Source of the DNA: Paenibacillus sp. SY21-1
GTDB taxonomy: Bacteria > Bacillota > Bacilli > Paenibacillales > Paenibacillaceae
DNA: 64,000 nucleotides
Assembly: GCF_005222705.1 (NCBI RefSeq)
Contig: NZ_STGF01000013.1
Location: 62,001-126,000 of the forward strand
Direction of reading: 5' to 3'
In this document: positions 51,516 to 60,112 of the stretch, piece by piece
How the letters are laid out: each line of letters starts with the position of its first letter
Numbering within the stretch: the first letter of the stretch is position 1
Translations under genes and position numbers: made by a program
The notes under the pieces: generated by a model
What the model was told of the DNA's origin: nothing
Database searches by the model: none
What the model saw: the letters and a program-made list of their open reading frames with translations, nothing else

Positions 51516-52793
51516 TCAAACGATTTTAGAGCGATTTGTTGGCATCAGCCTTACAATGATCGCAATGGCCGCAAGCGCCGCAATCAGCCATCCCGCATAC
51601 GGGGTTGCAGCGTTAACTGCGGAGGCAACCGGATTGGTCTCCTGATTTAACCGCTCGAGAATCCAACCGATTGACGCTACAATCGCGATTCCGGCCCCAA
51701 TCAATCGAATGTATCGATAGACACGGGTTACGCTCATGAGCAACAGCCAAGGCATCGTCATTGCTATCACCGCAAGCTGCATAAGCTCTATGCCTATATT
51801 AAAGCCAAGCAGACTGGAAGCCAGCCTCCATGGGCTGATTCCGATCTCTTCTATTAAGGTCGCAAAGGCCATTCCATGAATAAGTCCGAAACCAACGGCG
51901 ATAAGTGACTCTCGACCGGGAAAGATTGGCCTTATTGCATGAACGGCGGATACCAGTATGGAAACCGCTATTAGTGTTTCAACCCAGCGGCTCGAGCCCG
52001 GAATCCATTCGAGAGCGCCGGCAATTAGCGTAAGCGAGTGACCAATGGTAAATGCTGTCGCAACCTTGAATAGTTGAGTAACGCTGTGACGAATTCCGCC
52101 GAACTCGGTCCAACGCTTGCGCTTGGCCAGAAGCGGCGCCGGAAGAAGGAGCACTAGCAAAAACATGAGATGGTCGGTTCCTTCCGCTATATGAGAGATA
52201 CCGAGCCGAGTGAGATTGGCGAACCCATGCCACCAGCTCCCCCCGCTCTGATTTATTTCGATTGAGGTCACATCTGCCCGAAGCGTGCCGAGCAACAGGG
52301 GGGCGCTCGCCGTAACGCCGTTGTTCCAGTCGCTGCTGACGGATACAAAAGCCTTGTGCGTGATCAATTGGTTAATAATGACGTCATAGTTTAAGGTAAA
52401 CCGATTCAGCGGCGCGCTATCCGGAGGCACCAGCAGCAATTGAACGATCAGATCATAAGGCTCTACGTTTAACTGAAGTGACATTCCGATGACAGAAACG
52501 CTCCAGTCCTCGCCTTCGGGGCTAACCGGTCTTACGTGCTGTATAAAATAAGCTTCCAGCTCTTCTCTGTAGCTATCTATCACCTCGGACGGTGAATCGG
52601 TCAGCCTTTTGCCGAAAGCGACCTCGAGTCGATCTATTGGAAGTATAAGCTCTGCTGTCACTCGTTTTTCTTCAAAATTCAACGATACCGCTGAGCTAGG
52701 CATTTCGTGCGCAGATATGGTCTGAGCCAGATTCAAGCATAGACAAATCGTAACGGCAAATACGACAAGAAGCTTACGCGCGGCTGCCTTCAT
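51516..52793 (-). CDS. HupE/UreJ-type membrane protein with extracytoplasmic N-domain
   Basis: 425 aa. A signal-like first helix is followed by an exported domain of about 160 aa (HEMPSSAVSLNFEEKRVTAEL) and a C-terminal HupE-like membrane domain: GISHIAEGTDHLMFLLVL has the HupE metal motif (His, then Asp-His), with FTIGHSLTLIAG and FGLIHGMAFATL. HupE/UreJ proteins take up Ni or related metals; the long N-domain marks the second subfamily (HupE_UreJ_2). Its ATG overlaps the DUF3500 stop by 4 nt, so the two are translationally coupled. Confidence 0.88.
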   Translation of the reverse strand: MKAAARKLLVVFAVTICLCLNLAQTISAHEMPSSAVSLNFEEKRVTAELILPIDRLEVAFGKRLTDSPSEVIDSYREELEAYFIQHVRPVSPEGEDWSVSVIGMSLQLNVEPYDLIVQLLLVPPDSAPLNRFTLNYDVIINQLITHKAFVSVSSDWNNGVTASAPLLLGTLRADVTSIEINQSGGSWWHGFANLTRLGISHIAEGTDHLMFLLVLLLPAPLLAKRKRWTEFGGIRHSVTQLFKVATAFTIGHSLTLIAGALEWIPGSSRWVETLIAVSILVSAVHAIRPIFPGRESLIAVGFGLIHGMAFATLIEEIGISPWRLASSLLGFNIGIELMQLAVIAMTMPWLLLMSVTRVYRYIRLIGAGIAIVASIGWILERLNQETNPVASAVNAATPYAGWLIAALAAIAIIVRLMPTNRSKIV

Positions 52794-54007
52794 CGGCTGC
52801 TGAAGCTGCCACCATAATCGGCTTCTTTATCGCGCCAGATGGTGTGGTAATGGATCTGATCTCGGTAAGCGACTCCTGTCTGGCAAATAAATTCAATCCA
52901 GACGCGCGGACCGTCGATTCGTACGTAAGAAGCATGCTCGTCAAGACTCGTTGATCCGGACCAGGAGATTTTCGTCTGGCTAAGGGCTTCATCGGACAAG
53001 TACGCGCTAGTCAGCTCAGCAGACACTTCTTCATTTGTGTCCTCTACCCAAGCTATTATGGCTTCTTTGACCAGTTTTTGCTGCTCGTCTGTTAGCTCAG
53101 AGACTGCAATCCCTTCACTCGCAGGAAATGCCCCATCTTCTCCTGGCCCGACAAGCACGTCGTCGAACGATTTGGACAGTTGCGCTTGTTGAAGCTGCGA
53201 GTCGGTCAAGGAGCTAAGCATGTTGTACATCGCATCTCGGCGGCCTTGCAGTGGCGCGTAATTGACACCGCCTTCCGTCGTATAGGCGAGCGGCTCGGTT
53301 CCGGTGAACGTAGGCGTCGCACTCGCCATTTGGGTGTTATAGGCGAGATTGCTTGCATAATGGTGCCCGCCGATCTGTAGAATCCAGGCAGAAGCTTCGG
53401 ACGGCTCTCCCAGAAAGGCGGTGAAGTAATAGTTGGAACTCCACATGCCGCTGTTCATCGAATTGAGGTGATCGTCCGCCAGGACAACCTCTTTAAACGT
53501 CTCGTATCCGGTTTCCCCGAGAGCCGCGCGCGCCAGCGCGAAAAATGCCTGAAGACTCTCCTCGCTCAGACTGCCCAGCATCACCCCGTTCCGCTCTGCA
53601 GCGCTAATCGGAAGGTTCGACCATATTTGGGCGTTCTCCTCGTTCAAATTGTACTGTATCTCCTCAGCCTGCTCCTCCGTCAGTGTATCCTTGAATGCTT
53701 TCGCCAGACAAGCAACCTGAACTGACGAGCCATCCGCACTGCATGCAGACATGTCTGGCGTCTCGACCGCCTCGATGACCGCCGCAACGTCGGTTACGCT
53801 TTCGGGAATGTCTCCGCTGGATGGGCCGCCGCCAGGCGCTCCGTCAGGTGCTCCTCCTTCCGGCGGAGCACCGCCCGTATCATCTGTCTGTGTTACCACC
53901 GAGTCTTCCGTCTCCGCAGTGTCATTGTTTTTGTTGTTGCTGCATGCCACCAGCACTAGACTGAATAAGAGTGTAAGACAGATTATTGCAAGCCAAGGTT
54001 TCTTCAT
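52790..54007 (-). CDS. DUF3500 lipoprotein
   Basis: 405 aa from the ATG at 54007 (TTTGGAGGGTACC before it); the ORF begins 39 nt earlier without a site. A lipoprotein signal ends in LVAC. A Gly/Pro/Asp-rich linker (residues 40-65) leads to the DUF3500 domain: FKDTLTEEQAEEIQYNLN, WSNLP, RNGVMLGSLSEESLQAFFALA, WILQIGGHHYASNLAYN, ending EFICQTGVAYRDQIHYHTIWRDKEADYGG. The His clusters could bind metal, in line with its HupE-type partner. It is divergent from the TetR gene, with an operator-like dyad in between. Confidence 0.9.
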   Translation of the reverse strand: MKKPWLAIICLTLLFSLVLVACSNNKNNDTAETEDSVVTQTDDTGGAPPEGGAPDGAPGGGPSSGDIPESVTDVAAVIEAVETPDMSACSADGSSVQVACLAKAFKDTLTEEQAEEIQYNLNEENAQIWSNLPISAAERNGVMLGSLSEESLQAFFALARAALGETGYETFKEVVLADDHLNSMNSGMWSSNYYFTAFLGEPSEASAWILQIGGHHYASNLAYNTQMASATPTFTGTEPLAYTTEGGVNYAPLQGRRDAMYNMLSSLTDSQLQQAQLSKSFDDVLVGPGEDGAFPASEGIAVSELTDEQQKLVKEAIIAWVEDTNEEVSAELTSAYLSDEALSQTKISWSGSTSLDEHASYVRIDGPRVWIEFICQTGVAYRDQIHYHTIWRDKEADYGGSFSSR

Positions 54008-54114
54008 GGTACCCTCCAAAAGTAAAGTAATTGAATAACAATACATATCGTAGGTGATCTACCTTTAATGAAACTTAAATACAAGGGATCGCTCATCATG
54101 GTTGCTTTCACTAC

Positions 54115-54143
54115 TTGACTTTTATTGAACATCGGTCAATAAT
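54115..54143 (+). promoter_or_regulatory. Promoter of the tetR gene
   Basis: TTGACT (54115-54120), 17 nt, AATAAT (54138-54143), about 30 nt before the ATG. The spacer holds the operator dyad. Confidence 0.65.
54122..54142. promoter_or_regulatory. TetR-type operator
   Basis: A perfect 7-bp inverted repeat TTATTGA / TCAATAA with 7 nt between, filling the spacer and -10 of the tetR promoter. Its size and place are typical of an autoregulated TetR operator that also controls the divergent DUF3500-hupE operon. Confidence 0.7.
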
Positions 54144-54174
54144 TACATCGATGTCACACGAAAAGGAGTCTCTT

Positions 54175-54747
54175 ATGTCGCCCCGACCTACCGCAGAGAA
54201 CGAGCTGACCAGAGAACAGATTCTGGAGGCGGCCCGGGAACGCTTTGCCGAGCTTGGCTATCGCGCCGTATCGATGAGAGGGCTGGCTCAAGCTTTGAAA
54301 TGCAGTCACGGAGCCATCTACTATCACTTTAAGGATAAAGCCGATCTGTATTACAAAGTCATTTTGCACGATTTCGACCGGCTGCAGGAGCTGCTTGACC
54401 GTACGGTGGAAGGACGCGAGCCGAATCTAAAGCTGCTGCATACCGTCATTATGGAATATATTCGCTTCGGCATCGAACGTCCGCAAAGCTATGAAATGAT
54501 GTTTATGATCAACGACAAAGCGATCGAGCAGCGTTACGAGCCGAATCAGTTCAAATGCTACAACCGTTTCTCGGAAGTGGTGCAGAGCTGCTTGCATGAG
54601 GAAAACGAGCATGGGGCCCGCAAAGCTTGGATGCTGTTTCTCGCCATGCACGGCTTTGTGGCCAAATATATTCACAGCGCATGCAGCTTCGAGGAAATTA
54701 GCGAAGTTTCCTCCGCCTACGCGGATTTTATTCTGGCGGGAACATAA
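54175..54747 (+). CDS. TetR/AcrR family transcriptional regulator
   Basis: 190 aa from the ATG at 54175 (AAAAGGAGTCTCTT before it); upstream in-frame starts overlap the promoter and operator. The N-terminal helix-turn-helix is TREQILEAARERFAELGYRAVSMRGLAQALKCSHGAIYYHFKDKADLYY, and the C-terminal ligand domain is helical (EYIRFGIERPQSYEMMFMIN). It probably represses itself and the divergent DUF3500-hupE operon. The last 20 nt overlap the convergent AraC gene. Confidence 0.93.
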   Translation: MSPRPTAENELTREQILEAARERFAELGYRAVSMRGLAQALKCSHGAIYYHFKDKADLYYKVILHDFDRLQELLDRTVEGREPNLKLLHTVIMEYIRFGIERPQSYEMMFMINDKAIEQRYEPNQFKCYNRFSEVVQSCLHEENEHGARKAWMLFLAMHGFVAKYIHSACSFEEISEVSSAYADFILAGT

Positions 54748-55588
54748 GCTGCTGCTCCGGGAATTCTCTACGCGCCTGCTTGCGGAAATCGCTTGGCGGC
54801 ATGCCGGAAATTTTTTTGAATTGCCTGGAGAAGTAGAACATGTCATGGAAGCCCACCCGATCGGCGATTTCGCTCACGCTGAACGAGGTTTGGGCAAGAA
54901 GCTCCTTCGCTTTCTCGATCTTGTGCCTCATGATGTACTGAATCGGCGGCACTCCCACCTGCTCCTTGAACATGCGGATAAAATAGTTCGGATGCAGGCA
55001 TACCCGCTCGGCAAGCTCGTGAATGGTTATTTCCCGGCCGATGTTCGCATGGATATAAACCAGAATATCGTCCAGCCGCTCGACCGCCGCCGGATTGGTG
55101 AAGCTTACGACGTTTTCCCCCAGCAGCCTGATATAATGGGAGAACAGCTCCATCAGCTTTGCCTTCGCAAGCAGCTTGGCATACATTTCATCCGAATTGG
55201 CGTAGCGGACCATTTCGGCAAATATCGCATCCAGCCGCTTATCCGGACCTGCGTTTAACAGGAAAGGCATGTTCAACAGCTTGAACAAGTTGATATCTCC
55301 GACTTTTGCGCTGAAATGGCACCAATATTTCGTATAGGGCTGACCGGCCGTCGCGGAATAGGACTGCTTGACTCCTTCAGGCATAAGCACCAGTTGACCG
55401 GGCTGCGGGTAGTATTGCTCGTCGCCGATCTTCACCCAGCCCGTCCCTTCAACGATATAATACAGCTTGCTGTAGTCCGGGGTGTAGTCGATATCCCGCC
55501 ATCCGGGCGAGACCGCATCGTATTGCGCGGTAAAAAGCTCCACCTTCATATTCGATAAATGGTAGCCCAGCAAAGATTGAGTATTCAT
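54728..55588 (-). CDS. AraC family transcriptional regulator
   Basis: 286 aa. N-terminal cupin sensing domain (LYYIVEGTGWVKIGDEQYY, GQLVLMPEGVKQSY) and C-terminal double helix-turn-helix (ITIHELAERVCLHPNYFIRMFKEQVG, FSVSEIADRVGFHDMFYFSRQFKKISGMPPSDFR). It is divergent from the alpha-fucosidase gene (127 nt apart), so it likely senses a sugar and activates that gene. The start lacks a strong ribosome binding site. Confidence 0.95.
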   Translation of the reverse strand: MNTQSLLGYHLSNMKVELFTAQYDAVSPGWRDIDYTPDYSKLYYIVEGTGWVKIGDEQYYPQPGQLVLMPEGVKQSYSATAGQPYTKYWCHFSAKVGDINLFKLLNMPFLLNAGPDKRLDAIFAEMVRYANSDEMYAKLLAKAKLMELFSHYIRLLGENVVSFTNPAAVERLDDILVYIHANIGREITIHELAERVCLHPNYFIRMFKEQVGVPPIQYIMRHKIEKAKELLAQTSFSVSEIADRVGFHDMFYFSRQFKKISGMPPSDFRKQARREFPEQQLMFPPE

Positions 55589-55715
55589 GCTTACCGCCAG
55601 CTTCCATAGTTAGTTTAATGCAAATAAAAGTTAATGCCCCACATTCTTAATCCCGTTGCCGATTGTTAGACTTAGGCTGTAGCTTAACATTACCGGGAAG
55701 GACGGGAACTCACGA

Positions 55716-57176
55716 ATGAACAGACAGGACTATTTAAAGGCTATCGATTCCGTTATTGCCCAAGGCCCTTTTCAGGATAATTGGCATTCATTAAGCCGGT
55801 TTCAAGTGCCGGATTGGTACAAAGAGGCCAAATTCGGCATTTTTATTCACTGGGGCGTGTATTCGGTTCCGGCGTTTTCCAGCGAGTGGTATTCACGCAA
55901 CATGTACATCCAAGACAGCAAAGAGTTTAAGCACCATGTGGAAACCTACGGCAACCATGCCGACTTCGGCTACAAGGATTTTATTCCGATGTTTAAGGCT
56001 GAGCGCTTCAACGCTGACGAATGGGCGGATTTGTTCAAGCGCTCCGGGGCGAGGTACGTAATGCCGGTTGCGGAGCATCATGACGGCTTCCAAATGTACA
56101 AAAGCGGGGTATCCCGCTTCAACGCTTACGAAATGGGGCCCGAACGCGATTTGCTGGGCGAGCTGAAGGCGGCTTTCGAACAGCGGGAGCTAACGTTCAC
56201 TGTCTCCTCCCATCGGGCGGAGCATTGGTTTTTTATGTCGCACGGCAAAAAATTTGCTTCGGACGTTCATGAGCCGCTTGCATGCGGGGATTTCTACTGG
56301 CCGGCTATGCCGGAGCCCGCGGATCATTTCGATCTCCACGACGCTGCGCCAAACGAGGAATATTTGGATGACTGGCTCATTCGGTGCTGCGAGCTGATCG
56401 ACAACTATGAGCCGAAGATCCTGTACTTCGACTGGTGGATTCAGCATGAGGCCTTTAAACCTTATTTGAAAAAGCTGGCCGCATACTACTACAATAAAAC
56501 GGCCCAATTGGGTTATCAGGGCATTATCAATTACAAGCATGACGCATTCGCGCTTGGCTCCGCCGTGCCTGACGTAGAGCGCGGGCAATTCGCCGAGCTC
56601 AAGCCGTACTACTGGCAAACCGATACGGCCGTAGCGCGCAATTCCTGGAGCTATACGCCTGACAATCATTATAAAACTCCGCGCGAGCTCATTCAAGGCT
56701 TGGTGGATATCGTGAGCAAGAACGGAAACCTGTTGTTAAACATCGGTCCAAAAGCAGACGGCACGATTCCGGATGAAGACCGCGACATTCTGCTGGCGAT
56801 TGGCCAGTGGCTCGAGGTCAACGGTGAAGCCATCTATGGCACGACGTACTGGCGCACGTACGGGGAAGGACCGACGAAGGTAGCAGAGGGACAGTTTACA
56901 GACGGCAAGTCTACGGCTTTTACGCCGCAGGACATCCGCTTTACGCTTAAAGGCGACGCTCTCTACGCCACCGTGCTCGTCTACCCCGAGGATGGAGTGG
57001 TAACCATTCAATCGCTGAAGGAGAAATCCCATCACTTCCAGGGCTTGATCAAGGATATTGCCGTGCTCGGCTTTGAAGAGCGCCCCGTCTGGGAAAGAAC
57101 CGAGGAAGCGCTTATCGTCAAAACGTCATTCGTACAAAGCGAATTACCGGTTGTACTCAAGTTCAGCATCGATTAG
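55716..57176 (+). CDS. GH29 alpha-L-fucosidase
   Basis: 486 aa, no signal peptide, so it acts inside the cell on imported fucosyl-oligosaccharides. The GH29 N-terminal pattern WYKEAKFGIFIHWGVYSVPAF and EHHDGFQMY are clear. The likely nucleophile is Asp239 in PKILYFDWWI, the usual position for GH29. The C-terminal part (from about 365) is a beta-sandwich (GDALYATVLVYPEDG). GGGAAGGACGGG precedes the ATG. No fucose-specific transporter or isomerase is next to it; the divergent AraC gene is its probable regulator. Confidence 0.93.
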   Translation: MNRQDYLKAIDSVIAQGPFQDNWHSLSRFQVPDWYKEAKFGIFIHWGVYSVPAFSSEWYSRNMYIQDSKEFKHHVETYGNHADFGYKDFIPMFKAERFNADEWADLFKRSGARYVMPVAEHHDGFQMYKSGVSRFNAYEMGPERDLLGELKAAFEQRELTFTVSSHRAEHWFFMSHGKKFASDVHEPLACGDFYWPAMPEPADHFDLHDAAPNEEYLDDWLIRCCELIDNYEPKILYFDWWIQHEAFKPYLKKLAAYYYNKTAQLGYQGIINYKHDAFALGSAVPDVERGQFAELKPYYWQTDTAVARNSWSYTPDNHYKTPRELIQGLVDIVSKNGNLLLNIGPKADGTIPDEDRDILLAIGQWLEVNGEAIYGTTYWRTYGEGPTKVAEGQFTDGKSTAFTPQDIRFTLKGDALYATVLVYPEDGVVTIQSLKEKSHHFQGLIKDIAVLGFEERPVWERTEEALIVKTSFVQSELPVVLKFSID

Positions 57177-57338
57177 ATCGTCTATGTATTGAGTCCGCAT
57201 AGCGGCCGCTTGCACATAGTGGACGCAAGCGTGCCGCTAAGCCGTCTCCGCTTGCGGCGGTTCAAACCGGGCTGGCAGCACCGCGAGCGGATTCGCGCGG
57301 CCAGCTGTTAGGCAAGCGGGCCTTCGGTCCGCTGAGCC

Positions 57339-57377
57339 TTATGCGCTTAATTAACCATAGGTTAATTAAGCGCATAA
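57339..57377. promoter_or_regulatory. 39-bp palindrome upstream of the DUF2306 gene
   Basis: A perfect inverted repeat of 18 bp (57339-57356 with 57360-57377) with a 3-nt centre, ATA; the inner arms read TTAATTAACC / GGTTAATTAA and the outer ones TTATGCGC / GCGCATAA. It ends 23 nt before the ATG at 57401. It may be a regulator operator or an mRNA hairpin. A smaller 8-bp GC hairpin (57315-57333, loop TTC) lies just before it. Confidence 0.6.
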
Positions 57378-57400
57378 AACGAAATGGAGGCTGGTTGTTC

Positions 57401-58048
57401 ATGACGAAAAATAAAATAAGCAGTGGGGCAATTGGTATTTTGGCGGTGGGCGTGGCCCTTTACGGTCTCGTTATGTACGGCATGCTGGATGGGCGCGAAT
57501 CGAGCTTTGTACAGCAAAAAGCGGAGATGCTGCAGAGTGGGAGCTGGTATGTATGGCTCGTCGTGCATGCGCTCTCGGGATCGATTGCACTGCTGGTCGG
57601 ATGGCTGCAGTTTTCCGCCAAGCTGCGCGCCAATCGCCCGCAGCTCCATCGGAGCGTCGGCATTCTCTACGCAGCAGCAATCGGAGTTGCGGGATTCAGC
57701 GGAGTATTTCTGTCCTTATTCGCATCGGGAGGCTTGCCCGGCCAGCTTGGCTTCGGCTTCCTCTCTCTTGCATGGCTCGTTACAACGGGTGCGGGCATAT
57801 ACGCCATTGCAGCGCCCGGACGCGACGCCAAAGCTCACGGCAGATGGATGCTGCGCAGCTACGCCCTGACGCTTGCGGCCGTAACGCTCCGGGTCTATTT
57901 GCCGCTATCGATGCTGTTATTCGGATTGGAGAGCTACGAAACGTATTACGGAGCAATCGCTTGGCTGTGCTGGGTTCCGAACCTGCTGGCCGCCGAATGG
58001 CTCATTCGCCGCCGCTCTGCTGTAAGCGGACCGGCCTTGCGCAGTTAG
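57401..58048 (+). CDS. DUF2306 membrane protein
   Basis: 215 aa from the ATG at 57401, 10 nt after GGAGG; the ORF's earlier ATG at 57341 lies inside the palindrome. About six hydrophobic segments. The pattern VHALSGSIALLVGWLQFSAKLR, PQLHRSVGILYAAAIGVAGFSG and KAHGRWMLRSYALTLAAVTLRVYLP has the conserved His residues of DUF2306, a membrane family of unknown role that may bind heme. It is convergent with the WYL regulator. Confidence 0.88.
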   Translation: MTKNKISSGAIGILAVGVALYGLVMYGMLDGRESSFVQQKAEMLQSGSWYVWLVVHALSGSIALLVGWLQFSAKLRANRPQLHRSVGILYAAAIGVAGFSGVFLSLFASGGLPGQLGFGFLSLAWLVTTGAGIYAIAAPGRDAKAHGRWMLRSYALTLAAVTLRVYLPLSMLLFGLESYETYYGAIAWLCWVPNLLAAEWLIRRRSAVSGPALRS

Positions 58049-58076
58049 ACGATGCAGCGAAAGAATGGCCGTGCGA

Positions 58077-59009
58077 TTATTCGTACAAAGCGGCGATGGC
58101 GAGAGCCTCCTGCCTGACTCGGAGCGCAAGCTCGCGCGGCTCCACGATCAGCACCTCGGCGCGAAAGCTGAGCAGCACGCCGATCATCCATGCGGTGTCA
58201 GGCAGCGAGGAGCGCACCAGAATAGCGCCGTCCGGCAACCTCTCCCGCTCTCCCTCCTCAAAATGATCCATCGCATAGCGCTTGGCGTTGCCTTGAAAGC
58301 GGAGCACGACCGGAATGCGATTGTCCGCTCCGTATGCGGCGAGCCTATTGTTCATGGCAGGCGCTTGCCGGCCTTGAAAAATCTCCTCCAGCACCTGAAG
58401 CTTGTAAATTCGGGATAACCGAAACGTCCGATAATCCGCGCGATGTCGGCAATATCCGTGCAAATACCAGGCATAGCCCTTAAGCGCCAGTCCGACCGGC
58501 TCGACGAACCGCTCGCTCTCCTCGCCTTGCGCGCTCACATAAGCAAATGAAACCACCTGCTGCGCCTTGACCGCTTCCTGCAGCGACTGGTACTTGCTCC
58601 GATCCGCATCGCTTCGTTTCCAGGGCGCAAAGTCCAGGTGGAGCCTGGCTTGGTCGCCAGGCTGTCCCGCTTCGGCCTGGGCCACCATCGCCCCTACTTT
58701 GTCGAGCAGGCGCTCAATGTCGTTTTCCTGATAGGCATGGATGGACTGCAGACCGCGCAGCGCCGTGAACATAGCCGTCAATTCGTTTAAGCTCAGCATC
58801 TGCTTCTCCAGCCTGAAGCTGTCCATAATTTCGTAGCCCCCTTCCCCGCCGGTGTACGATACAATCGGCAGCCCCGCCATGCTGAGCGATTCCAGATCGC
58901 GATAGATGGTGCGGAGGGAAACCTCAAGCCGATCCGCCAGCTCATGCGCCTGCACACGTCTGCGGTTCAACAGAATCATGGTGATCGCCATTAGCCGTTC
59001 AAGCTTCAT
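58077..59009 (-). CDS. YafY-type regulator with HTH and WYL domains
   Basis: 310 aa, ACGGAGGGGAGG before the ATG. N-terminal winged helix (RLMAITMILLNRRRVQAHELADRLEVSLRTIYRDLESL) and a WYL domain (PVGLALKGYAWYLHGYCRHRADYRTFRLSRI) likely to bind a nucleotide or other small ligand, plus the C-terminal WCX-like extension. It is divergent from the alpha/beta hydrolase gene, a likely target. Confidence 0.94.
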   Translation of the reverse strand: MKLERLMAITMILLNRRRVQAHELADRLEVSLRTIYRDLESLSMAGLPIVSYTGGEGGYEIMDSFRLEKQMLSLNELTAMFTALRGLQSIHAYQENDIERLLDKVGAMVAQAEAGQPGDQARLHLDFAPWKRSDADRSKYQSLQEAVKAQQVVSFAYVSAQGEESERFVEPVGLALKGYAWYLHGYCRHRADYRTFRLSRIYKLQVLEEIFQGRQAPAMNNRLAAYGADNRIPVVLRFQGNAKRYAMDHFEEGERERLPDGAILVRSSLPDTAWMIGVLLSFRAEVLIVEPRELALRVRQEALAIAALYE

Positions 59010-59252
59010 TGCACATGCCTCCCCTCCGTTGTGGTTAATAGTTGGCCGCTTCTTCCCGCGCGAAGTCGAATGTCGCCGCTCCGTCTATGCCCCGCTTGCG
59101 CCGTCATCCATCCGTCTGCATGCCGCAGCCTTGCCGCTTCGTGTTTAGCTTGGCTCAGCCCGGGTAAATAATAGAGCAAGATGATAGCCAGCCCGCTTGT
59201 TACGCAAGCTTCTGGCGGGATAGCTGTCAATTCCATCCGGGAGGGATTCATT

Positions 59253-60089
59253 ATGGCTAAACTTACGGTAGGTTTGGAGAACGATACGGCAATCGAGCTT
59301 CATTACGAAGACTACGGCCAAGGCCAGCCGGTCGTGCTTATTCACGGCTGGCCGCTGAGCGGCCGTTCATGGGAATATCAGACGCCTGCGCTCGTTGCCG
59401 CCGGCTATCGGGTAATCGTTTACGACAGACGCGGATTCGGACAATCGTCGCAGCCCTGGAACGGCTACGATTACGACACGTTCGCCGCCGATCTGCACAA
59501 GCTGATGGAGCATCTGGACCTGCGCGAGGCGACGCTTGTCGGCTTTTCGATGGGCGGTGGAGAAGTTGCCCGCTACATCGGCGCTTACGGAACCGAACGG
59601 GTCGCAAAAGCCGTACTCGCCGCAGCTGTCCCGCCATACCTGTACACATCCGAGGACAATCCCGATGGCGGTCTCGACGAGAAGACCATAAAGGAATTTG
59701 AAGCTGGCGTTAAGCAGGACCGACCGGCCTTTTTGGAGCAGTTTACCAAAAACTTTTTTTCTGCCGGCGAAGGGAACGTTCTCGTTAGCGAAGCAGCCCG
59801 CGCCTACAACATCAGCATCGCTTCATTCGCTTCGCCGAAAGGCACGCTTGACTGCATCCAGGCGTTCGGGAAAACCGATTTCCGCGACGATCTGTCGAAA
59901 ATCACAGTTCCGACGTTAATCATCCACGGCGATTCCGACAGCATCGTGCCATTCGAGGTGAGCGGCAAACGCGCTCATGAGGCGATAGCGGACAGTCGGC
60001 TCGCCCTCATCAAGGGAGGCCCTCACGGCATTAACGCCACTCACTGCGAAGCGTTTAACAAATCGCTCATCGGCTTTCTCGGCAGCTAG
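59253..60089 (+). CDS. Alpha/beta hydrolase (non-heme chloroperoxidase-like esterase)
   Basis: 278 aa from the ATG at 59253 (CGGGAGGGATTCATT before it); an earlier ATG at 59181 lacks a site. VVLIHGWPLSGRSWEYQ, YDRRGFGQSSQPWNGYDYDTFAADL and VGFSMGGGEVARYIG (Ser99), HGDSD (Asp229) and GGPHGINATH (His258) show the full triad and the bromoperoxidase/arylesterase subgroup signature. The chloroperoxidase name reflects a peracid side reaction; the natural job is probably ester or lactone hydrolysis. Confidence 0.94.
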   Translation: MAKLTVGLENDTAIELHYEDYGQGQPVVLIHGWPLSGRSWEYQTPALVAAGYRVIVYDRRGFGQSSQPWNGYDYDTFAADLHKLMEHLDLREATLVGFSMGGGEVARYIGAYGTERVAKAVLAAAVPPYLYTSEDNPDGGLDEKTIKEFEAGVKQDRPAFLEQFTKNFFSAGEGNVLVSEAARAYNISIASFASPKGTLDCIQAFGKTDFRDDLSKITVPTLIIHGDSDSIVPFEVSGKRAHEAIADSRLALIKGGPHGINATHCEAFNKSLIGFLGS

Positions 60090-60112
60090 GACAGCAGCCT
60101 CCGACGTCCAGC

